From a virus, in IMG/VR virus record IMGVR_UViG_3300030104_001854, positions 1 through 29,106 of that record: a stretch of DNA of 29,106 nucleotides; one strand, 5' to 3'. Shown piece after piece: positions 7,911-11,917 of the stretch. The notes under the pieces were generated by a model. It did not search any database. It saw only the letters and a program-made list of their open reading frames with translations, and was not told where the DNA came from. How positions within the stretch are numbered: position 1 is the stretch's first letter; each line of letters opens with the position of its first letter. The position numbers and the translations under genes were made by a program.

Positions 7911-8075
7911 ATGGAGAGTGCGACGAGCGTACCAAACGTCACATTGGCCTGGACGTTGAATGGACAAGTACAAATGTTCTACTCCATGGGAACTGGTGAC
8001 CTTAGCACGGCTTGCCGAGACATGCCAGTGACGGTTATCAGGAGAATAATGAAGACGCTATTTTCAATCAAGTAG
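7911..8075 (+). CDS. Possible divergent 54-residue protein opposite the regulator-integrase operon
   Basis: This would be the only plausible plus-strand gene in the window. The open frame extends back to 7833, but ATG 7911 lies outside the MarR-like gene. The product (starting MESATSVPNVTLAWTLNGQ and ending in VTVIRRIMKTLFSIK) has mixed, protein-like composition, and DLSTACRDMPVTVIRRIM could form a helix-turn-helix. No Shine-Dalgarno precedes ATG 7911. An inner ATG at 8049 does have AGGAG upstream but gives only eight codons. The 258 bases between the two minus-strand genes hold nothing else that codes. Divergent pairs are typical of lysogeny switches, but the evidence is weak. Confidence 0.3.
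   Translation: MESATSVPNVTLAWTLNGQVQMFYSMGTGDLSTACRDMPVTVIRRIMKTLFSIK
7967..7980. promoter_or_regulatory. Candidate cyanobacterial LexA (SOS) box
   Basis: AGTACAAATGTTCT fits the published cyanobacterial LexA pattern RGTACNNNDGTWCB at every position. On the plus strand it sits between TTGAAT (7956-7961) and TCTACT (7978-7983), a -35/-10-like pair with a 16-base spacer. LexA binding there would block a rightward promoter. It is about 100 bases upstream of the regulator-integrase operon. The pattern would be expected about 0.4 to 0.5 times by chance in a window this size, so position is the main support. Confidence 0.35.
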
Positions 8076-8125
8076 CTGTTGCTACCAAAACTTTTTTCAT
8101 GCACAAACGGGGTCCAATTAAACAC

Positions 8126-8359
8126 TTATGCACCTTTGTGCTTTTGTATCTTTTCCTTTAAAGCCTGTGCACGACTGCCTTCTGGGTAGTTACCGTTTAC
8201 AAACAGCGTATAAATTGCATCATCAGTGTTGACCAAATCCTCGAAGTCAACTGCTATCAAGTCGTACACATAAGTACTAACTGGTACCCGTTTAAGTGCA
8301 CATACCGACTTAAGTAAGGCATGACATTCGTCACTCATATTGATGCTCACCCGTGCCAT
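8126..8359 (-). CDS. Ribbon-helix-helix (CopG/Arc-like) DNA-binding protein
   Basis: The 77-residue protein opens with a typical ribbon-helix-helix pattern: a beta strand (ARVSINMSDE), helix A (CHALLKSVCALKRV) and helix B after PVSTYVYDLIAVDF. Such proteins dimerise and insert the paired strands into the DNA major groove as repressors. The C-terminal third is charged. ATG 8359 has no clear Shine-Dalgarno. A candidate operator of two TGATAG copies exactly 10 bp apart lies just upstream, which suggests autorepression. The gene directly precedes the MarR-like/integrase operon in reading direction. Confidence 0.7.
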   Translation of the reverse strand: MARVSINMSDECHALLKSVCALKRVPVSTYVYDLIAVDFEDLVNTDDAIYTLFVNGNYPEGSRAQALKEKIQKHKGA

Positions 8360-8370
8360 GTTTAAATAGC

Positions 8371-8395
8371 TGATAGTAAATGATAGCGGATAATA
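8371..8395 (-). promoter_or_regulatory. Promoter/operator of the ribbon-helix-helix gene
   Basis: TGATAG occurs at 8371-8376 and 8381-8386, one helical turn apart. Next to it, the minus strand has TATTAT (8395-8390), a -10-like hexamer 31 bases before ATG 8359. The tandem half-sites would cover the predicted start site. Ribbon-helix-helix repressors often bind such 10-bp-spaced repeats and regulate themselves. Confidence 0.45.
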
Positions 8396-8509
8396 CTAAA
8401 CTTCGCCCAAATGGGACCAACGCAATTGGTCACAATAAGTTTGATGAAGCAATTCATCTTCATCCTTGACACCGTATGCTAAAAAGAATGCATACTCTTC
8501 TTCAGTCAT
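8396..8509 (-). CDS. Small acidic hypothetical protein (37 residues)
   Basis: ATG 8509 overlaps the stop of the preceding gene as ATGA. It opens a 37-residue frame beginning MTEEEYAFFLAYGVKDEDEL and ending RWSHLGEV. A second in-frame ATG at 8518 adds MNS. The composition is acidic and aromatic, with no family recognised. The stop-start overlap and operon position support it being real. It ends in the control region of the ribbon-helix-helix gene. Confidence 0.6.
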   Translation of the reverse strand: MTEEEYAFFLAYGVKDEDELLHQTYCDQLRWSHLGEV

Positions 8510-8813
8510 TGAGTTCATCTGATTTGAAGTGATAAAGTTCGGAGTGTGTAGCTGTAGCAATGTCTAAATCCTCATTGGTAAGTAAACTGGCCAAGTACTT
8601 TGTTGCAGCTCCTTGTTGTTGATAAGCTTTCTCCGTGACTTTGCCTGTTTTGGTGTTGTAAACTCTGTTAACTGAGACATAACTATCTCTCAGTTCCCAT
8701 GAATGCACTCTTTCTTCCATAAACTCCTCAAATGTTGGAGTTGGAAATACTTCTTCCGGTGCATTCTTGATCAGACGCCAATTATTAGCGCCATACGGTT
8801 TCTTACTGTTCAT
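8502..8813 (-). CDS. Hypothetical early protein (103 residues)
   Basis: The frame starts at ATG 8813 and gives MNSKKPYGANNWRLIKNAPE followed by a mixed, charged sequence with VSVNRVYNTKTGKVTEKAYQ in the middle. I do not recognise a family, and it shows no membrane segment or signal peptide. It overlaps the 58-residue gene upstream by 11 bases and the 37-residue gene downstream by 8. It is therefore the middle of a compact run of small early genes, likely of the host-takeover type. Confidence 0.65.
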   Translation of the reverse strand: MNSKKPYGANNWRLIKNAPEEVFPTPTFEEFMEERVHSWELRDSYVSVNRVYNTKTGKVTEKAYQQQGAATKYLASLLTNEDLDIATATHSELYHFKSDELND

Positions 8814-8979
8814 ACGAAAGCCTCACATCCTTTAAAAACTGGCTGCCACCACATAGCATTGCTGCAATATCCGCAGCTTCATGGTCGTCTTTTGCCAAGA
8901 TGTAACTAACCTGGCCGTTCAGTTTTTCATACTCATACACAGTTAATGGCTCCCAGTTGTCATGATTAGCTTGAGTCAA
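8803..8979 (-). CDS. Small hypothetical early protein, TTG start (58 residues)
   Basis: TTG 8979 follows an excellent GGAGG ribosome site at nine-base spacing and overlaps the previous stop as TTGA. The product starts MTQANHDNWEPLTVYEYEKL and contains VSYILAKDDHEAADIAAML before ending RLSYEQ. The strong ribosome site decides this start. No family is recognised. The globular composition and stop-start coupling make it a convincing small gene. Confidence 0.72.
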   Translation of the reverse strand: MTQANHDNWEPLTVYEYEKLNGQVSYILAKDDHEAADIAAMLCGGSQFLKDVRLSYEQ

Positions 8980-9116
8980 TAGTCGTTACCTCCTTGAATG
9001 TCTTCGATTGCATCCAAATACATAAGGATGTATTCAGTTGGTAGATTGTTCTCATAACAATCGTTCAGTGATGTGTACCAATCATTGGTATATTCATGGA
9101 CTAATTCAATACCCAT
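8976..9116 (-). CDS. Small hypothetical early protein (46 residues)
   Basis: ATG 9116 is preferred over the longer frame from 9164 because AAGGAG lies seven bases upstream of it. The acidic product begins MGIELVHEYTNDWYTSLNDC and ends AIEDIQGGNDY. It overlaps the end of the gene before it by 11 bases, and its own stop forms TTGA with the next start. The family is unknown. It belongs to the early small-gene operon. Confidence 0.65.
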   Translation of the reverse strand: MGIELVHEYTNDWYTSLNDCYENNLPTEYILMYLDAIEDIQGGNDY

Positions 9117-9291
9117 TGGTTGACTCCTTGAATTTGGTTTGTTCAAGTAGACGAATCCGGTCAATTCGATCTTGCATTTTGTTAACTGAATCCATGTGTT
9201 TTAGATTGTTCATTAACTCTGCGTCTATGTATTTAATGGTGAGAGGATGTGCCTCCTTGATAAAGTCAGAGATCCTTTCGCTACTTGTCAT
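9106..9291 (-). CDS. Hypothetical early protein, helical and charged (61 residues)
   Basis: ATG 9291 opens a 61-residue frame (MTSSERISDFIKEAHPLTIK at the start, then alternating charged and hydrophobic residues that look fully helical). No family is recognised. No Shine-Dalgarno is present. The leader contains the repeated TCACAATCAT element and a near copy. It is the first gene after the terminator at 9321-9343, so it needs its own promoter or readthrough. Confidence 0.6.
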   Translation of the reverse strand: MTSSERISDFIKEAHPLTIKYIDAELMNNLKHMDSVNKMQDRIDRIRLLEQTKFKESTNGY

Positions 9292-9320
9292 GATGACTGT
9301 GAGATGATTGTGAATGCATT

Positions 9321-9343
9321 AAAAAACCGGGTGATTAACCCGG
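9321..9343 (-). terminator. Intrinsic terminator between early gene groups
   Basis: On the minus strand CCGGGT and ACCCGG form a perfect 6-bp stem around a 5-base loop, followed directly by six T residues. It lies 8 bases after the stop of the 58-residue gene at 9351 and separates two early gene groups. This is the cleanest rho-independent terminator in the window. Confidence 0.85.
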
Positions 9344-9350
9344 CTGTTTG

Positions 9351-9527
9351 TTAGTAGTGGTGATAACTAGCTTTTGACATTGGATCAGTGAACCAAGAAT
9401 CATCATCATTATCTGCCAATTCTTCCTCCATTTGTTCATACAAACGCTCCATAATTAACGCATAATTGCGTTCCTGAATTCGGAACAATGTTTCATCATC
9501 AATGTTTGGATGGTAGTTGTAACTCAT
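9351..9527 (-). CDS. Small acidic hypothetical early protein (58 residues)
   Basis: ATG 9527 has GGAGG eight bases upstream and overlaps the preceding stop as ATGA. The product begins MSYNYHPNIDDETLFRIQER and carries a strongly acidic stretch (EEELADNDDDSW) before ending SYHHY. No family is recognised. Small acidic early phage proteins often bind host enzymes, which is only a general expectation here. The intrinsic terminator follows at once. Confidence 0.72.
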   Translation of the reverse strand: MSYNYHPNIDDETLFRIQERNYALIMERLYEQMEEELADNDDDSWFTDPMSKASYHHY

Positions 9528-9595
9528 TGTTCATTCCTCCAAAGAATGAAAGCAGTTGCTAAAAACCAGGTGAGAACAATACTTTCTAAGATCAT
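9524..9595 (-). CDS. Possible 23-residue single-span membrane peptide
   Basis: ATG 9595 shares a base with the stop of the gene before it (TGATG), and its TGA overlaps the next ATG as ATGA, so both ends are coupled. The 23 residues (MILESIVLTWFLATAFILW, then RNEQ) form one uninterrupted hydrophobic helix with a polar tail, as in tiny phage membrane proteins. Its length is at the limit of what can be called by eye. The coupled ends are the main support. Confidence 0.5.
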   Translation of the reverse strand: MILESIVLTWFLATAFILWRNEQ

Positions 9596-9822
9596 CAGAA
9601 CACCTCACCAAAAAAACCAGAGATAGTGTCAATGTGTGCACTTATCCATGCTCGCTTAGACTTTGTTACCGCATAGATTGTTGACGCCTTGCCATAGTAA
9701 AGATCCATCAGTTGTGGATACTTGAGCCCGAATAATTGCTTGAAAGTGTACCCTTCACAATTAATCAGAAAGTCTCTCAAGTTGTTGTAGCGTTCAATGT
9801 TACCAAAGGTGGATGATGCCAT
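9595..9822 (-). CDS. Hypothetical early protein (75 residues)
   Basis: The frame starts at ATG 9822 (MASSTFGNIERYNNLRDFLI) and contains a helical, aromatic-rich body (KQLFGLKYPQLMDLYYGKAS). Its form suggests a small DNA- or protein-binding domain, but I cannot name one. The leader holds TCACAATCAT directly before the ATG and an imperfect palindrome at 9851-9866. It is the first gene of the group that ends at the terminator at 9321. Confidence 0.62.
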   Translation of the reverse strand: MASSTFGNIERYNNLRDFLINCEGYTFKQLFGLKYPQLMDLYYGKASTIYAVTKSKRAWISAHIDTISGFFGEVF

Positions 9823-9850
9823 GATTGTGAATTGAGTGAGTTGTTGTTAA

Positions 9851-9866
9851 TATACGGAAGTGTATA
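9851..9866 (-). promoter_or_regulatory. Imperfect palindrome with -10-like box, upstream of small-gene group
   Basis: The minus strand reads TATACACTTCCGTATA, an inverted repeat TATAC/GTATA, and continues into TATATT, a near-consensus -10. A close copy lies at 10953-10968 in the same orientation, also ahead of an early gene group. Its place between the GP88-type gene and ATG 9822 fits an operator or promoter. The binding protein is unknown. Confidence 0.4.
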
Positions 9867-9871
9867 AGTTG

Positions 9872-10615
9872 CTATTTAGAATAGCCTACAAATTCTTTAG
9901 CCTTCTTTCTTTCTTGGATAGCTTTGCTCCATTCAGAACCCTTGGGCTGAGTCCCATGCACTAGAAGTGCAAACGGACGGGAATAGAAACAGTGGGAATC
10001 ATCATGATCAACCTCAAGTCCCAGCAAGTCTGCATCACGTTGTGTTTTACAGACAACAGAATACCGCTTGAAATAACCTTGATCAATCAATGCATCATGA
10101 CGCCCGCCATATGATGCTGTCATGTAAAAATTCTCAGGCAAAGCAATATCAATAAAAAGATTTAAAGATTTGCTGTAGCAGTAGAACTTAAGATCAGGGT
10201 TCCGATTAGCAACATCAATCCAGGCAGCAAGATAATACTGACTGAAAAAATCTCCAGATTCATGAATCCTCACGAGTGAAGTTTTCTTGGTGCGATGATG
10301 CTGCAACGATGAATCAATGAGATCCACTAAGTCGGAATGCTGCTTGTAACCTTTCACGTGGCCAATGATGATCTCATTAATAAGATCAAAATTATGTTTT
10401 CTTGAGGCATAGACAGCGTTGTACTGAACCTCAGCAGATGCTGCAAAACATCTGAATTCAGTCTCCGGGCCATCTTGAATTGATCGCTTGCCGTTGACAT
10501 CAACAACAGCGGAAGACTTACAAAACTTCGCTGCTGGACATGTTTTACCTGCTGGCAGGTTAAAGATCAGGGTGTGTTTGCCTAGTTTGGCGTTCCCTTT
10601 TGAAAACTTAAGCAT
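9872..10615 (-). CDS. GP88-type phage protein of unknown function
   Basis: The 247-residue protein matches the family first named for mycobacteriophage gp88. It has the N-terminal signature FSKGNAKLGKHTLIFNLPAG followed by KTCPAAKFC (Cys26, Cys32), with another Cys near 56. Further on are RIHESGDFFSQYYLAAWIDV and YSKSLNLF, also typical of the family as I recall it. The paired cysteines suggest a metal site, but no activity is established. ATG 10615 has GGAG seven bases upstream and overlaps the stop of the 71-residue gene. It is the largest protein of the early region. Confidence 0.75.
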   Translation of the reverse strand: MLKFSKGNAKLGKHTLIFNLPAGKTCPAAKFCKSSAVVDVNGKRSIQDGPETEFRCFAASAEVQYNAVYASRKHNFDLINEIIIGHVKGYKQHSDLVDLIDSSLQHHRTKKTSLVRIHESGDFFSQYYLAAWIDVANRNPDLKFYCYSKSLNLFIDIALPENFYMTASYGGRHDALIDQGYFKRYSVVCKTQRDADLLGLEVDHDDSHCFYSRPFALLVHGTQPKGSEWSKAIQERKKAKEFVGYSK

Positions 10616-10823
10616 TCAGCTCCTTGATGATTGATCTTGCTGTTTGTGGGTCAATGCCTGACTCACATAAGTGTTTGAACTTGATTTGATCCCGTGTTGC
10701 CTCCTTTTGTGAATAGGTTGTGTTGCTGTGTTTAGGCGGCTGGGAGTAGTAGCGATAGCGATACAGCTGTTGACGCTGTATGGCCGCTGACCGGCTCATA
10801 GCAGCCCTGTGTCGCTGTCTCAT
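10608..10823 (-). CDS. Hypothetical first early protein (71 residues)
   Basis: ATG 10823 gives a basic N-terminus (MRQRHRAAMSRSAAIQRQQL) and a helical C-terminal part (TRDQIKFKHLCESGIDPQTA, then RSIIKELNA) that looks like a small helical domain. The better-conserved-looking half starts near residue 40, and ATG 10799 is an alternative start. An in-frame stop upstream prevents further extension. The 3' end overlaps the start of the GP88-type gene. It would be the first gene read after the genome-end region. Confidence 0.55.
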   Translation of the reverse strand: MRQRHRAAMSRSAAIQRQQLYRYRYYSQPPKHSNTTYSQKEATRDQIKFKHLCESGIDPQTARSIIKELNA

Positions 10824-10952
10824 ACGAGAGTGTACAGGGTGATGACTGTGAGGCCTTCTGGTTATGACTCAGACAGTCCGCGTGGTTTGACGCACTTGAC
10901 CGGGTGTCTGGTGTTTGTCCAGGTGCAGACCGTTGCCGGTCGTGAGCACACC

Positions 10953-10968
10953 ATATACGGAAGCGTAC
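10953..10968 (-). promoter_or_regulatory. Second copy of the TTCCGTATA element, upstream of early genes
   Basis: The minus strand reads TGTACGCTTCCGTATA, differing at two positions from the element at 9851-9866. Nearby, TTTACA and TATGGT form a -35/-10-like pair with a 16-base spacer that overlaps it, about 125 bases before ATG 10823. It is either an early host-type promoter or an operator shared by two early groups. Confidence 0.38.
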
Positions 10969-11081
10969 AGCTGTAAACGGCCAATTGATGCAGGGATAGC
11001 GTGATAAATAATACGCAATGATTATCGTTATCACCAGATCCATTGGAATCACTGCACCATATGTGGATTGATTAGTTAATC

Positions 11082-11172
11082 CTATCTGTTATTAAGTATT
11101 GATAAGTGAGCGACAACAGATAGCAAGAGTTAAATCGATACGGATTCGTATCACACACTATTTATGGTGTGA
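11082..11172. repeat. Three nested-type inverted repeats in the genome-end region
   Basis: CTATCTGTT (11082-11090) is repeated inverted as AACAGATAG (11115-11123). GATACG and CGTATC (11137-11142, 11147-11152) flank GATT. TCACAC (11151-11156) pairs with GTGTGA (11167-11172). Such a run of palindromes in AT-rich, non-coding DNA suggests protein-binding sites. Both arms of the first pair contain ATCTGTT, the heptamer of T7 class II pause/termination sites. Confidence 0.45.
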
Positions 11173-11230
11173 AATCGTATTTTATGCACTAAATGCAGTG
11201 AATTAATGAAGATATAACATCTAATTAACA

Positions 11231-11254
11231 CAAAAGAACACCCCCCATGGGGGT
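11231..11254 (-). terminator. Intrinsic terminator after the 103-residue gene
   Basis: ACCCCC and GGGGGT form a six-pair, very GC-rich stem with a 3-base loop (11240-11254). On the minus strand it is followed by GTTCTTTTG. It lies about 60 bases after the stop of the gene at 11314 and would end late transcription before the early region. Confidence 0.72.
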
Positions 11255-11313
11255 CTTTCGGCTCCTGGTGCACGCGATAATAGGCTTCAGAAATTTATGT
11301 CAAAATCTAAGGG

Positions 11314-11625
11314 CTACATGACCATCTTAGTATTGTCATTTGGCTCCGGCATATGATCAAAGAACATATCACTGACCTCTTTATCAATATTATCAGTGTA
11401 ATCCTTAGGACCATAGGTATCATGCATTTCCTGACACCATTCTTTTAGTTTCTTACCTGTATCTGTGAATTTAGCTTTACCTAGAGTACGCCATGCTTCC
11501 ATGGGATCTACCTGACCTTTACTTGCGTCTTTGTAGTAACACAAGAACCAGTTAGGACCTTCACGTGTGCGGTAATAGGAGACACTAAAGTCTTTTTCAT
11601 TGAGTGGGAATGGAATTACTTTCAT
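11314..11625 (-). CDS. Hypothetical right-end protein (103 residues)
   Basis: ATG 11625 opens MKVIPFPLNEKDFSVSYYRT, with a WFLCYYKDAS segment and an acidic C-terminal half ending NTKMVM. No family is recognised, and no Shine-Dalgarno is seen. It stands alone between the large terminase and the inferred genome end, the place of T7 gene 19.5. It is bounded by hairpins upstream and a terminator downstream. A promoter-like repeat 290 bases upstream could transcribe it if the intervening hairpin is read through. Confidence 0.68.
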   Translation of the reverse strand: MKVIPFPLNEKDFSVSYYRTREGPNWFLCYYKDASKGQVDPMEAWRTLGKAKFTDTGKKLKEWCQEMHDTYGPKDYTDNIDKEVSDMFFDHMPEPNDNTKMVM

Positions 11626-11893
11626 TGATTAGTTTATCTTATATACAGTAATCAAATAATGATCGGTGTAATGTTGTATTCAGATCCACTTCGTGGATAT
11701 TGGCTTGAGCAGATTCACGGATTTCTAGATCATTGTAGATACCAACTACTAGCGTCTGTAAAAAAAAATAAAATAGATGTACTTATCAGATGTCAGTCCT
11801 TCGGACCTTGACATAAATAAAGGGAAGATGGTCTTTCTACGAAGTAGAAGGACTGTCTTCCCTAGTTGAGGGTTCGGATCCACCCTTTCCTCC
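11626..11893. other. Non-coding hairpin cluster after the large terminase
   Basis: These 268 bases contain no supportable gene. They hold four hairpins, three with a TTC or GAA triloop (UUCG-like): ATCCAC/GTGGAT at 11684-11698, GTCAGTCC with GGAC-CT-TGAC at 11792-11812, the 41-nt hairpin at 11822-11862, and AGGGT/ACCCT at 11869-11886. A T-rich stretch (minus strand) lies at 11760-11776. Such structure suggests RNA processing, termination or packaging signals. Confidence 0.55.
11813..11862 (-). terminator. Large hairpin with T-rich tail just downstream of promoter-like repeat
   Basis: On the minus strand a GGGAAGA arm pairs with TCTTCCC, enclosing GTC/GAC and TTCTAC/GTAGAA stems with a 3-base loop. 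The arms are 19 nt long with three mismatched positions, and TTTATTT follows the stem. This fits an intrinsic terminator. It lies only 32 bases below the promoter-like repeat at 11894, predicting an RNA of about 80 nt if the repeat is a promoter. Confidence 0.68.
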
Positions 11894-11914
11894 CCCTGTA
11901 TAAGGCCCGGATTA
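11894..11914 (-). promoter_or_regulatory. Candidate phage RNA-polymerase promoter, copy 2 (after large terminase)
   Basis: This is the same 21 bp as at 5448-5468, in the same strand orientation, three bases after the terminase stop. On the minus strand it is followed by GGAGGAAAGGG, a purine-rich initiation-like stretch. The non-coding setting means protein coding cannot explain the repeat here. The position matches T7 phiOR, the promoter near the right end linked to replication and end maturation. Confidence 0.6.
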
Positions 11915-11917
11915 GAC

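Larger units (their letters stand above)
10824..11230. other. Non-coding left-end region upstream of early genes
   Basis: I see no convincing gene in these 400 bases. A GTG/ATG frame (11052 down to 10732) begins with a hydrophobic stretch (MDLVITIIIAYYLSRYP) but then becomes Ser/Thr-rich filler and overlaps the next gene. The part below 10990 is richer in G and C. The part above 11050 is AT-rich with palindromes. By position it corresponds to the T7 left end (terminal repeat plus early host promoters), but no strong -35/-10 pair stands out. Confidence 0.5.

Noticed and set aside
10732-11052. 106-codon minus-strand frame with a hydrophobic N-terminus in the left-end region
   Set aside because: Only the first 25 residues look protein-like; the rest is low-complexity and overlaps the 71-residue gene in another frame. 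No good ribosome site.
11869-11886. GGTTCGGATCC in the hairpin cluster, also T-arm-like
   Set aside because: The stem pairs as AGGGT/ACCCT, not with tRNA geometry, and no cloverleaf can be drawn around it.
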